Shown in pieces: positions 11,600-23,500 of a stretch of 64,000 nucleotides of DNA. This stretch comes from Meconema thalassinum. Lineage: Eukaryota; Arthropoda; Insecta; Orthoptera; Tettigoniidae. The number at the start of each line of letters is the position of its first letter. Positions within the stretch are counted from its first letter, which is position 1. Location of the stretch: NCBI GenBank assembly GCA_946902985.2, contig OX336392.1, positions 18,450,716 through 18,514,715 on the forward strand, read 5' to 3'. The notes below the pieces were generated by a model, which was given only the letters and a program-made list of their open reading frames with translations, did no database searches and was not told where the DNA came from. The translations under genes were made by a program, and so were the position numbers.

Positions 11600-11862
11600 C
11601 CTTTTAACTACTGCCGCTGGAGCCGACGGCGGTGGTGTCTAGTAGCCAAGTTATGAACTAGTAGTTGTTGACGGTGGCATCTAATAACAAAGTTTGGAAC
11701 TACTTGAAAATCCAATGTCTGCAGTCCTTACTTGAATTAAAAACAGACAACACACACTAATACAGTCATCACAATTAACACCGGTTATCAGACAGATTCT
11801 ACACACACCCAAAGTACACGGGGCTACATGACCGCAGCCCCTAAACTGAGGAACCAACCAGA
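11600..11862 (+). mobile_element. SINE-A, 5'-truncated, opposite orientation to its neighbour
   Basis: Plus-strand sequence matching the second half of SINE-A: GGAACTACTTGAAAATCC, GTCTGCAGTCCTTACTTG, CACCGGTTATCAGACAGATT, and the end block CCCCTAAACTGAGGAACC. The tRNA-like head is absent. With the minus-strand copy at 11012-11548 it forms an imperfect inverted pair. Confidence 0.83.
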
Positions 11863-12240
11863 GGCGGGAACCAGCCTGTCGGCGTGCGGCGCAACTTACG
11901 AGCAAAGAATTACTCCAAGTTTTTAAAGAACAGGGCTGTTATCAGATAGTTCCGTCAAAAGCACAACAATTAGTTAAGAAAATAGGTTCCATCTAACCTC
12001 TCTTGTGTGAGAACTGTCCTGCTTCATTGTGTTCTTGTTATGTACGGAACCACTACCACGCCACTTGCGAACGAGTTGTTGTACGTAACCTTTTAATGGT
12101 ATGGCGTCTCTAAAAGCCGCAGTGGTTTAAACGGACGTAAAACCACTAACATTTTTAATATTATTTTGAAAACTGTCCTCAGGATTTTCGAAGATATACA
12201 GTACATAGGTTGCTTTTTTAGTTTTGGCAACTATGTTATA
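11863..12240. other. no gene recognised
   Basis: Unique-looking sequence between two mobile-element remnants; no motif found on either strand. Confidence 0.4.
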
Positions 12241-12244
12241 AATT

Positions 12245-12597
12245 GATAAATAACACACCTACTCGGTTCCAAGTTTCATAGGCCCTCGATGTAGTCTCCA
12301 GCACTGCGTACAACGTGTTCCCAACGACGCGGAAGCCGTTGGATTCCGTTGGCACTGTCCAATCTATCGATGGTGCGAAGAGAGCGCTCGGCTGCCTGCA
12401 CAACATTTCCAATTGTAGGGTAGCGGTTCCCACGCAGTGGCTCCTTCATCTTCGGGATGAGATCAAAGTCGCAGGGACTTAAGTTGTGAGAGTAGGGGGG
12501 ATGATAGAGCACCTCCCAGTTCCAGCGATTCAACAATGCAGACACAACTCCCGCTATGTGTGTCCTAGCATTGTCATGCAGAACCTGAGCGTTGTTT
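12245..12597 (-). pseudogene. mariner-family transposase, C-terminal remnant
   Basis: The minus-strand frame reads VLHDNARTH (the second catalytic Asp of the D,D34D triad), then NWEVLYHPPYSHNLSPCDF with the third catalytic Asp in PCDF, then KMKEPLRGNRY and WEHVVRSAGDYIEGL before a stop at about 12276. Spacing between HDN and PCD fits mariner. The usual SPDL reads SHNL here. The N-terminal helix-turn-helix and the first Asp are missing, and the upstream boundary abuts a SINE-A fragment. I did not find TIRs. Tc1/mariner transposases cut and paste at TA sites in the nucleus; this copy cannot. Confidence 0.85.
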
Positions 12598-12712
12598 AAA
12601 TTTTTAACCTAATTTAGCTTCACACAGGTGTAATTAGTGGAAGGTTCTTTAACATGCCATAAATCTATGTCATGGGACCGCTGGCTTTACTTCCCCACCG
12701 AAGGAAGAGAAA
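12598..12712 (-). mobile_element. SINE-A fragment
   Basis: About 115 bp matching the middle of SINE-A (TAGCTTCACACAGGTGTAAT, GGTTCTTTAACATGCC, CCGAAGGAAG on the plus strand). It lacks both head and tail, so it is a broken remnant next to the mariner fragment. Confidence 0.8.
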
Positions 12713-12929
12713 TTTAGAAATCATGTGCAAGAATATAGGCTACAACTTTCAGTATGGGTGAATAAGATTCCTCCCTTGGGGTGGCATCTTTCTGTTACGA
12801 GTCACGGGAGTTTATTTTAAATGCGCGGCTTCTATGATTTACGAAAATGACTGTAAGTTACAGAATTAAGTGCCATTACATACTGGTTATTGTCATAGCG
12901 CATCATACGAATCACCTGAATTATGATAG
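12713..12929. other. no feature recognised
   Basis: Short unassigned stretch. Confidence 0.35.
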
Positions 12930-13130
12930 GAGAAATAAAATATAAGGTTTTAATATTTCGATCTGATGCCATCTTGAAAACAATTGATCATCATTGGGTG
13001 TCTCTATACTAAGCTCTGAATATGAATCCGTTGTGCCTAGTCTCATTGCACTCGGGGGATTAGACCGCTAGAAAGGAAATTTGAAATAATTGAAAATCAC
13101 TTGGCCGCCATGTTGTTTCTGTGTTTTTAA
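12930..13130 (-). repeat. repeat K remnant
   Basis: Reads as the reverse complement of part of repeat K: TTGGCCGCCATGTTG at about 13101-13115, with CTCATTGCACTCGGGGGATT and ACCGCTAGAAAGGAAATTTG matching the copy at 14690-15198 in order. Diverged and without clear ends. Confidence 0.6.
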
Positions 13131-13560
13131 GGATTTTGAAAGGCGCATATACCGGGCGGTCCGCCAGCCCCTTGCGATCCAGTTGTAGGCTATGCATCGC
13201 GTCACATGTACTACAATTCTGAAAGACACCGGTCCCTCTTCCTAAACCCGAGTAATATAACGAGACGTATGTTTACGGTCTACAAGACAGCAGGAATCGT
13301 GAGCGCCACTATTAATTCAGTATGGGTACCTCGAACGAACCCGTAAAACAAACACAGATACGCAGAACACAGGAGGTGCACGCACAGACCGAGAGCAGGT
13401 ATTGTATAGACTGGGAAGTGCGCGCTGCAGGTCAAGCGTCGCAGTAGGATGTGTGATAGTTGCTTGAGGATTCGAAGGTTCTAGCAGTGGCGATTCCTCC
13501 ATGTAGGACGTGAGGATCATCCTACAGTCAGCTCTCAGCTGTAACTGTTTAAAAAAAATT
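13131..13560. other. no gene recognised
   Basis: GC-richer than its neighbours in places; short frames only, with no family motif. Confidence 0.4.
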
Positions 13561-13570
13561 AATTATTTTG

Positions 13571-14063
13571 TAATAGTACATTATGCAACGAGCCTATAAT
13601 GGCAATAATTAAGACACGAGTATGTTTATAAAACGAGCGTATGCGAGTTTTATAACTTCCATACGAGTGTATTAATTACCATTATAGGCGAGTTGCATAC
13701 GACTGTTTATGTTCGACGATAATTATAACTATTTTATGTTCGAACATAAATATTCATAAATATCTGTGGAGATTTCGCCAGTTTTATGTACTGAACAGAG
13801 CGCATGGGACGCAGTGAATGCCTTGTATTTGACCATGGCCTCCTCGATTACCCCACTATGGCAGTAGGCAACGCAGTGAAATTTAAATTAGAAGGCCGTG
13901 GAACTCAGTGCATGTGTGATGGTGTCCTTATCTAATTGGTCAAACAACTGTTTCTTGAGCTGTGATTGCTGAGAGATACCGTTTCATAATGAAAAATAGT
14001 GTTATAATGACCATCATTATGATACAGTTTTCTGACATATAATAGTCAGGGTTGAACATAAAA
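13571..14063 (+). repeat. foldback repeat J copy 1
   Basis: About 490 bp, present again in inverse orientation at 26604-27089, both copies ending at the same bases (TAATAGTACATTATG on one side, GGGTYRAACATAAAA on the other). Its first 130 bp fold on themselves: arms at about 13583-13624 and 13660-13698 (GCAACGAGCCTATAATGG against CCATTATAGGCGAGTTGC), around an inner inverted pair of TTATAAAAC and GTTTTATAA. A perfect 14-bp palindrome, TATGTTCGAACATA, lies at 13735-13748. No coding capacity. A non-autonomous DNA element is the likely class, but the ends are not TIRs. Confidence 0.75.
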
Positions 14064-14689
14064 TAGTAATTGGGGCTATCATGCACGCCCTCTCATTAAG
14101 CTCTGTCTCACTGTCACTTGTAACTTGTAACTAGCTACATTTCACTCCTAGATGGTTGAAGTGAGACCTTCACCGCCCGGAGTAGAAAGCTGAGGAAGAA
14201 AGCTTTGCATCCTCAAAGCACGTGTTTATAGCTTTAGAAATGTATGGATAGCCCTTGAGGGGGAAGGGTCAGGTTTGGTTTCTTTAATGGCGCTCTGAGG
14301 ACGTCGACTGAGATCCTCAAGTCTCGCTATTGGTTGAATTTAAACCAACACTACGGGCTTATTGGTTACGATTTCGAGCGGTCGGAATAGATAGTCTGTT
14401 TCCAGCGTGTGCACATCTTTGGAGTGGTATTGGATTGTATTGTACTGAGTAATGTGTTCGTGAGAGTGCTGTGTGACTGAATAATTAATATAAGACCGAG
14501 ACCAATATCTCAATTTAGCCCAGCTATAAATATTATTATTAACATAGCGGCATAGCCTATCTTATTACGCCCTTCACATTATAAAAATCAGGAGTCACCA
14601 CTGGGTTCTAGGTCATAGGTCATAAGAGTTATGTACCACTAGATGCTGTTTATTGTGTTGATTCATTTAAAAACGTTCACTTTGATCGC
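14064..14689. other. no gene recognised
   Basis: No coding motif and no repeat partner identified within the window. Confidence 0.4.
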
Positions 14690-15198
14690 ACGAGTAGGAC
14701 ACATAAATAACTTAATTTTAAAATTTCGCACAGCCGCCATATTGATTTTATGAAAACATTTGAATTAAATTAGATGCCAGTAGATTAAATCTTGTATAAA
14801 CATTTACCGTACTAAGTTTCATTGCGCTCGGATCAAATCGCGAGAAAATTCCATCTAAATATTTTAAATGTGCTTGGTCGCCATGTTGGTAATGTATTTA
14901 ACAGCATTACTAAAGTGACATAGCTGAACTTACCTTAGTATTCTCTATGACTACACAAAATTTGAGGGTGATATCAGTAACAGTCCTTCGGAGATATAGA
15001 ATGCCGGTGAAATATTTCGCGCGGCCGCCATGTTGGATTGGTGAAACGTATTAAAATTTAATAGGTACGGTTGAAGTCGGAATAGGTAGTAGTATATTCT
15101 TACCAAGTTTCATGGAAATCACTCCAGCCGTTTAGTTTTTTAGGGACGACGACGATACACACACACACACACACACACACACGGGGACAAAAGGTGAT
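14690..15198 (-). repeat. repeat K copy 2 with (AC)n end
   Basis: Reverse complement of repeat K. GCCGCCAT occurs at about 14733 and 15024, again 291 bp apart, with GGTCGCCATGTTGG between them. It ends with an (AC)n run (15157-15182) and GGGGACAAAAGGTGATAT, the mirror of the start of copy 1 at 7123, so this end of the element is fixed by two independent copies. The other end fades near 14690. Confidence 0.75.
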
Positions 15199-15211
15199 AT
15201 CATAAGCCAAT

Positions 15212-15597
15212 AATAATAATAATATCGTATGGCCTCGGTGCTGGGTGCAAGCTTTGTTATTTGACACCCAAAGGGTAGCTTGCATGTCGAATTTCGTTGT
15301 TCCTTGACTATGAAAGTCAAGGAGGTTAGATGTTAGATATCTAACCTCCTTGAACACTATAGCGCTTTCTAGTAGAGAAATGAGGAACTTTGTGTTGGCG
15401 GAAACTCCCGAGATTAATTTTGCCATTATGAACTCGGCCTACTGAATTCAAATGGGTTCTTTGACATGCCAACATCGCATGACATGCGTATCGTATTTTT
15501 GCCGCCTTTCAAAAATCACTTACCACGGTCAGGGGCGAACCTGCAATCTTGGGGTTAGTAGACCGACACGCTATCCACTCACCCACCGTGGCAAGCT
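15212..15597 (-). mobile_element. SINE-F copy 1, full length
   Basis: Minus-strand SINE with a tRNA-like head (GGGTGAGTGGATAGCGTGTC and GGTTCGCCCC on the minus strand, about 15520-15597) and an (ATA)n tail at 15212-15222. A perfect 13-bp TSD, ATCATAAGCCAAT, lies at 15199-15211 and 15598-15610. The body includes a self-complementary AAGGAGGTTAGAT and ATCTAACCTCCTT pair (about 15319-15352), which is larger than in the copy at 27977. It inserted right at the end of repeat K. Confidence 0.9.
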
Positions 15598-15815
15598 ATC
15601 ATAAGCCAATTATTTCATTTGCTGAAAATAGGCTAAAAAGGAGGTCTGTGACTCATTATCGCGAGATTAACGGTCACGTAAAACTATAAGCGTTTAAGTT
15701 CTCTGTGCGTTTCGTACCATAAGAATGTAGAGGGTTGCATTGGTTCACTTCCTGTCGGCGTGTTTGTGATGAAGATGATTAGTATTTAAGGGGCGGGACA
15801 CTGAGGTCATCTGCT

Positions 15816-16006
15816 AAAGTAAAGTAAGTTTGTAGTTTTATTTGACCTTTAATCTCACGATCATGAACCACGGGGCCTACTTTTTACGTGGAATCCGAAC
15901 CACGGGTTATTTCACTTCCAAATTCCTACATGTATTGACCGGGAATCGTAACCGGTCCACCTTGGTGAGAGGCCAACAGCTTGACCGCTGTGCCATCACT
16001 CCCCCT
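15816..16006 (-). mobile_element. SINE-E copy 1
   Basis: About 190 bp, minus strand, with a tRNA-like head of the form GCACAGCGGTCAAGCTG and a B-box region that reads GGTTACGATTCCCGG (an extra base against the second copy). It is flanked by a perfect 12-bp TSD, AGGTCATCTGCT, at 15804-15815 and 16007-16018. The second copy is at 32679-32878. No protein is encoded. Confidence 0.85.
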
Positions 16007-16018
16007 AGGTCATCTGCT

Positions 16019-16789
16019 CTTTGTATGTCTGTTTGAATGTATGAACGCGCATATTAAAGGCGGCATTTCATGAAGGTTAGTATTTGCGTCTACGATAAGT
16101 AGGTCAACAATCTAGCCAATTGTCATCCTTGTTGTACAAAAGGGAAGGGGAAGTTTACTGGAAACTCATTTTGTTTTTTCGACCTCATTTTGGTTTTATG
16201 AAGAAATCGTATAAGACAAAATTTGTTGGAAATAAAAGTCTTGTTTTATTCTCTTTTCTAATAGAACGGCCCAGCTGCTGGGACGTGAAAAATCGGGAAA
16301 ATAACCATCACTTATTCTCCCACTTACGCAGAAAGCTGAAATTTGGTATCGTTGAATATGAAAGGGTACCTACAATAGAGGGGCAAGAATTGAATAAAAG
16401 ATTGAGGGTCGGAGGAGAGTTTTCATGCTGCATTAATGTGTGGTGCTTTTTATAGCTCTGAGCAGTGTTTATACCGGCAAAATGTTAAATTAGGTTATTG
16501 AATGAAATTGTAAGAACCAGGGGAGCCGTAATGTACGAATCCGGAAATAAGGGATATTAGCACTGAATATGCTCTAATTTGTCCGCCTTCCAATAGCTAG
16601 AAGTCTATAATTTGGTATAGGTAAACAAACATCAAAGGGTCCTTTGGAAAAGAAAGTAAAAATACAATTTTTGGCAGTCGGGGCACGAGACTACACTTTT
16701 CACTGGATGTTGAGATCATGAAAAACCACACAAGAACAGTTTTGGAAAGACCATTGTTGTAGGGGTGGTCTCTCACGGTCGATAGCATA
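16019..16789. other. no gene recognised
   Basis: A 111-codon open frame (16120-16455) has no family motif and is AT-rich; I do not call it a gene. Otherwise unassigned. Confidence 0.4.
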
Positions 16790-19190
16790 TTTCTTCTTCT
16801 TCCTTAGCTATAGGTATGGATACGTTGTCGCCATTTGTTTCTGTCTCGCGCCATGTCAGGATGAAGGTGTTGTAGCGTATCATCCCACCGATGCTTAGGT
16901 CTTCCATTAGGTCTCTTGCCGATGACTTGTATATTGTAGCCAGTCTTTGCAATTGTGTCCGCTTCCGCTCGTAGAACATGTCCAAACCAACGCATCTTGT
17001 CACTGATTTGTGCAACCCCAAACCGTTCCCTGATGTTGTCATTGGAAACATGATCCAATTTGGTGACACCCGCTGTCCATCACAACATACCATAACGCCC
17101 GAGCGACGTTCTATCACTGTTGTTGTTGGCCAACACTCGCATCCGCACAATGCGACAGGGCGGATCACATTACGATAGAACTTTGACTTTAGGTTGTCCT
17201 TCATCCTTCGATCGCAGGTGACTCCAGTTGTCGTTCGCCACTTCATCCAAGCTGCGCTGATTTTCGTATTGACCTCTTCTACAAGACTTCCATCATTAGT
17301 GATCACAGAGCCTAGATATTTACATTTTGTTACACGTGCCAAGTCTTCCCCATCTACTTGGACAGTACCTGTATCTTGCATATCTGTCCTCATGTATTCC
17401 ATCTTTCTTTTGTTTAGGCGCAGGCTAACATGACATCATCAGAGGAGGGTCCACGGTATTGGCTTTTTAGGTCAGATGTTTCAGTGTCCATCACTAGGAT
17501 GAACAAGAGCGGTGATAACGCAGAACCTTGATGGACACCAACAGTGATGGAAAAATCTTTTGATGCTCCTGCGGCAGCTTGGACGTAGCTACTTGGTTCT
17601 TTGTAAAGGAGCTGCACCCAGTTTAAAAGGTATTCTGTCACATCGTGCTTTTGAAGCACAGACCAGATGAGGTTGTGAGGTACACGATCAAATGCCTTCT
17701 CGAGGTCCAAGAATGCGAGATGAAGTTGCTGGTTCTTTTCACTGTGTTTCTCTGAAAGCAAACGTGTAGCATGAATTGCATCAGTTGTAGCACAATTCTT
17801 TACAAATCCAGCTTGGTTCTTGTGAGCTCGATGATCTCGCGGATCCTCCTGTCCAGAACACGCTCATAGATCTTCATGGCGTGACACAGAAGACGGATTG
17901 GACGATAATTACCGCATTCAGCGGGGTTTCCTTTGTGTTTGAATAAGGGAACAGTAATGCTCCGTTACCAATTAGTTGGTGTTCATCCCTCTTTGATAAT
18001 CTGATTGAAGAGTTGTGTTAACCATTCAGTTGCATCCCAACGTTTCGAGTAGGTACCACAACTCTGCTGGAAGATCATCTGGGCCAGTGGCTTTCCCCTG
18101 CTTCATTTGTTTCAAAGCAGCGCGGACCTCAACGACTTCTATATCTCTGACGGGCCCTTCAACAACGGTGGAGGACAGTATTGGTGGGTGGGGGAATTCT
18201 TCATTTGAGATCGTGTTAAAATAGCTTCGCCAACGTTCTCTTGATTTGTTCCAATTGGTCAGCAGGTTACCATTTTCGTCATTCTCACCGAAAAAGCGAT
18301 ATACATCAATAGATTTGTGGTGTCTGGATTTGGCAAGGCGATAGATGTCTCTTTCCCTTCACGAGTGTCAAGTTTTGCGTACAACTCATCAAAATGTGCA
18401 GATTTAGTTGCTGCTACTGTCTTCTTAACATTGCTACGGGCTGTTCTATAGGCATTCCAACGGGTTGGTGTTTTGTCATCAAGAAACTCATGATATAGTC
18501 GTTTCTTAGTACGAATCGCCTCTTTTACTTCATCATTCCAGAGCCAAGTCTCTTTCTCAATCCGTCGGCGGCCTGGCTTTGTTACACCAAGGATAGTATG
18601 TGCAGCTGAGTGAGCAGATACTTTCAATTTTGTCCAACTCTCCTCGACACTGGTAATCGATGGCAGAGTAATTTCTGTGACAACGGCAGCCTCCTTTTCT
18701 TTGAAGTGCTACTATTTTATTCTGGCTGGACCTGTTCGAATTTTCTGGTCAGTTCTTGGTGGCCTAATGCACAACCTACAGATGAGCGTTCAATGTTGCG
18801 TTGCGACAGTTTCATAAGGGGCAACTTTTGTGTCTAAGACGTCTTTTAAGTCTCGGCGCCTAACAAGGATGTAATCTATCTGTGTTGCATTTGTGCCACT
18901 GTAGAACGTGATGAGATGCGAGTCACGTTTCTTGAACCAAGTATTTGCAATCACCAGGTCATGGGCTTCTATGAACTCGAGAATACGCTGACCATCATCA
19001 CTTCTTATTCCGAACCCATGCCCACCATGGGCAGCATGACCATCCTTTTCGTGACCAACGTGGCCATTGAGATCTCCAGCAACAATTTTATCATCAAGCA
19101 TTGCCCAAAAGGCATCCTTAACACAAGCTGTTTGGCCAGACTGCGGAGCATATGCAGAGATGACATTTGCGAGTGTCCATATTGTTCTTC
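16790..19190 (-). pseudogene. RTE-like LINE: endonuclease, RT and C-terminal domain, decayed
   Basis: Minus strand, 5'-truncated within the endonuclease. From 19190 downward: ISAYAPQSGQTACVKDAFW, VAGDLNGHVG (Asp and Asn of the APE-type active site), SHLITFYSG, QIDYILVRRRDLKD and TVATQH (catalytic His region). A linker with ETWLWNDEVKEAI (about 18540) follows, then RT with LAFLDLEKAFDRVPH and VGVHQGSALSPLLF (about 17500-17700). The YADD box is broken (SSDD) beside an internal deletion near 17402-17440. The C-terminal domain has KCKYLGSVITNDG, then after a frameshift near 17058 MRWFGHVLRAEADT and GKRPNGRPKHRWDD. The 3' end is a (GAA)n tail. The enzyme would nick target DNA and prime reverse transcription on it; this copy cannot. 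Confidence 0.9.
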
Positions 19191-19199
19191 ACGTGGCAC

Positions 19200-20501
19200 A
19201 ATTTAACACAAATTGGAATATCACAACACAACAAACACAAATTATATTTAATTGACATTAAATATGCAATTATGAAACATTTATCCGTTTTACACGGAAC
19301 ATTTACTTTAAATAACATTGATTCATTAGCTTATGCCTTGTTTAATAAGTGTTGTCCCGTGCGAATCGTATTCTTTTCCCATAAGTTTCAAACGCTGAAG
19401 TGGTACACTTTCCCATCCAAAATACACATAGATATAGATATTTTATAGCTTCACCATACAACGATTTTCTGGGTCTGGTCATAACATTATCGTTACAAAC
19501 GTGTCATATCATTCAAATTACGCTACCCGTATGAATAAATTAGTGTGAACTGGGTAAATTCTCTACAAAAATGCTTCTATTTATTTGGTGCAGTTAATTT
19601 CTCCTCAGAGAATAACTGGGCCAAATGTTATCCGATTACTTCATTCCAACATTGCATATGTATGGAAACAGTGCATCTAATTCAATTGATACCATCATAT
19701 CAAGCACATCTTAATTACTTTTCGAAATATCGAGATTCTTCAGTGTCCCACTACCATCTTGAAATAAAAGGATCTGGTCTATTGACTTCCTTTCGTGCGA
19801 ACAATGGATTAGTCATGGGCTGTCCTATGCAAGATGACTGCCGGGCTAGTGGATTATACCTGCTACCCCGCCTGACCTCCCGCACGGTCATGTGTTCGCT
19901 CAATGGTGAAGCTGTGCTAGAGGTACCCTGAATGGGTCATGTCATTACGAATTGAGTCAATCTAATTATTTAATACCTACATTTAGAGTATTTAATGGGC
20001 TCATCTCGGCTCCTAATTACTATTCAAGGCAAGGGATGGATCACGAAATAGCTTTGCCGTTCTGTGGTCGTAATCAGTGGCTTTACGCGTGTCTCAGATG
20101 AGTTTCACTGTTATCTCACTGGACGGGCATGCATATAACAAGAGAAAATCAACGTTTCCTACACGAAGAACCATTTGTCTTACCTCTAAGGGCAGATCAA
20201 TTAATATATTGGCCTACCTAGAGTGTCTAGCAGTTATCCCTGGTGGCGAAGACTCTGCTAACCGTGGATACAGACAGACTCTGTCCCAACTCTGTTGCGA
20301 ATACACATGTATGCTCTAAGGCAATACTATATCGTAGCTTCGAAGATTTAGCCTACTAGTTTCGACAACGCGCGAACTATTTTCGGATGATCCCCGCAAC
20401 TTATTGACGTAAATCTCTTGATTCTACGTTACATGCTCGCTGATCGCGGCTCAAACAATATTTCTTACAGATGACTCAATTCTTAAAGCACTCACGTCCT
20501 C
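19200..20501. other. no gene recognised
   Basis: AT-rich. A 128-codon frame at 19545-19931 has no recognisable domain, no splice-consistent context that I can see and no repeat partner, so it is left uncalled. Confidence 0.4.
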
Positions 20502-20514
20502 TATACATTTACTC

Positions 20515-23500
20515 CAAGGGGGTTGCCGAGGCCGTATGTGGGGATAGGCACAACAAAGACAAGGAATGTAATAAGAACGGAGAAAAGATTTTGGAACTAT
20601 GTGGTGCAGAAGAGCTATATATATTAAATGGTGTCTGTGTGGGGGATGAAGAAGGTAACCTGACGTATATAACAGAGACTGGAGGAAGTGTAATAGATTT
20701 AGCAATATGTTCCAGAGGAGCGCTAGCCCTAATTAAGAGGTTCACTGTTGAAGAATGGGGGGAATCACACCACCTACCAATTGTCGTCAACATGCAGGGA
20801 GCGGTGACAAAATTAAAATCAAAAGGGAACCCACAAGTTAAAGCTATAGAGAGAAAAGTAAATAGATTCAGATGGAGGGAGGAAAACTGCAGAGAGTTCC
20901 AGAACTACTTCCAGGGAGAAAATTTTGAGCTGATAAAGGTAGGGATAAGTTTAATGATCAGTAATGATGAAATTGAAGGGGTAATACGTATGATTGAGAA
21001 TGTAATTATGATGGCCGGGCGGAAAATGCGCGTGAAGGCTAGAGGAAAATTAGGGAGAATTAAAGGATGGTACGATGAATCTTGTAGAAGGAAGAAAACC
21101 GAAGTTATTAGGGCACTGAAGTTATACAAGAGAGGAGGGGATGATACGATGAGAGTAGAATTTTGTCGTCTAAGGAAGGAATATAGGGAACTGCTCAGCA
21201 AAATGAAAGATGAATGGCAGGGTAAGGAAGCTACAGCACTAAATAAGGATTCTAAAGCTAACGACTGTAGCAAAGTGTGGAGCAGGATAAATTCTTACTG
21301 TAGGGGGAGCAGAAGTGGTGGGGGGAGCTCTATTAGTGATGAAGTATGGATTGCATATTATGAGAATCTGTTAAATGCTGAAGATAATTGGAGGAAGAGG
21401 GATGAGTTTGGCGTCCCGAGGGGGATGGAGGTCGTTCTGCCTATGCTGGACCAAGTCATATCGATAGAGGAAATTAAGGGAGTAATAGTAAAGAGTAAAG
21501 GAGGGAAGTCAGGTGCTATTTCGGGGATAACAAATGAATTTTGGCAACAGTTGAGTAATAATAGGTTCATGATGGACAGCTTGGTAAAAATCTTTAATAA
21601 AATCTTTGAAGGAGGTAGATTTCCGAGGGCGTGGCAGGAAGGGATAATTTGTCCAATATATAAGAAGCGTGGGGACAAACTAGACCCAGGCAACTATAGA
21701 GGCATAACTTTGCTTGATAATTTGAGCAAAATGTACACCGGGGTCTTATCCAAGCGTTTAATAGCATGGGCAGAGGGCTGTTCGGTGTTCTCGAGACTCC
21801 AGACAGGGTTCAGAAAAGGGATGAGAACCAGTGACAATATAATGGTGGTTAAAACGGTGATGGACAAGTACATAAGAAGGAAAAGAGGCAAGCTGTATAT
21901 CACAGCTATTGATTTGGAGAAGGCGTTTGATTCAGTGAGCAGGGGAGCTGTCATGGCTAAGCTGGGAAAAATCGGGGTGTCACATAAAATGATACGAGCA
22001 ATTGAGAATGTGTATTCCGAAGTGAAATGTGCAATTAAAACTAAAGATGATGTAATTGTAGGAGAGATAACGTCTAATATAGGATTAAAACAGGGATGCA
22101 AATTATCCCCGGTGCTTTTTTTGCTATTTATCAACGATATTTTTGATTCAAAGGGCTTTGAGCAACGGTCCAACCCTTGCCTGGACAATTATGATATCCC
22201 GGGCCTAGCTTTTGCTGATGACATCCTTCTGCTTGCTCTAACACCATATAATATGCAATATAGTATTGACGAGATTGTGAGATACTGTGAGGACTGGAAC
22301 TTAAAAATTAACCCGAGTAAGACCAAAGTTATGGTCTGAAAAAAGGGAGTTAAACTGGCTAAGAATGAAAAGTGGGTCATGTATGGGTCTCAGTTAGAGA
22401 CGGTGAAAAAACTTGAGTATCTAGGGACGATAATGGCGAGTAATGGTAAATGGACCGAACAAATTAAAAGGGCAAAATCGAAAGGGCTAGCGGCATTGGC
22501 GAATGTTAAAGTGTTAGAGCGTAGGTTACCGAATCTTGACTACAAAGTGTATAAGAATGTGTTCAACGCACTCATCGTTTCAAGAGCACTCTATGGAGTG
22601 GAAGTATGGGGTTTAGAGGAAGGAACGAAAACCCTGGACAGTATTGTAAGTAGGTTCGCCAAGATAATTTTGGGGCTACCTAGTTGCACGGCGAATTGTG
22701 GAGCGAGAATGTTGTGTGAGGATGTAAGCATTAGACAACATATCATAAAAAGGGTCATAAAGTCTTGGATTCGTTTAAAAGCAGGTGGAGGGGGGGAAAT
22801 GCTTAAGGTAGCCTACCTGCACCAAATGAAGCATCAGCAAGAGGGCTACTGGGTGGACGGGGTAAGAAGTGTACTGGAAAGATTAGGAATGGGTTATCTA
22901 TGGGATAGGGACTTACAAAGAGAGGAAGGTAGGGTGTGTAAAAAAGTGTGCAGAAGGGTTAATGACGTAGAGTTGCAGGTGCTAAGGGAAGAGTGCACCA
23001 GTAGGAGAACCTTAACGGAGTTCTGCGAAATAAGGAACTTGATGAGCATAAAGCCTCAATGCCTAATGAAAAGAAAAATGAGAGGGATAATTTGGTGGTT
23101 AATGGGGGTGTATAAGAACAAAGCGTTGAGAGAAGTAGGAAAAGAGGACATTTGCCTGTTTTGTGGGAAGGTTATGGGTGCGGCGCACCTGATCAGGGGA
23201 TGCAAGGAAATTAAAATGATAAGAGCAAAGTTTGTAGACAAAGCAGATCTAAACAGAATAGAAAATGAAAATGAGTATCACACTTTAATTAAATTACTAA
23301 AAAGGGAATGGGGGAAAGCAGGTCAATTAGCAAAATATTTTAATACCATCAGGGCAATGTGGAATAAGAAAGCGTCGGATGAGATTCAGAACAAAGATGC
23401 ATGTAAATTAAGCATTCAAGTACAGGAGATGGCTTCCTAAGCTATAAATCTTGTTAAAGCCTAGGAGAGCCTACCTGTATTAACTAGGTAGCCAATACGA

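Noticed and set aside
19545..19931. 128-codon open frame in otherwise unassigned DNA
   Set aside because: No domain, no repeat partner and ordinary AT-rich composition; such lengths arise by chance.
20471..20515. N-terminal residues of the long LINE frame as part of the LINE protein
   Set aside because: The TSD shows that the element starts at 20515; the first ATG and the following codons are flanking sequence that happens to be in frame.
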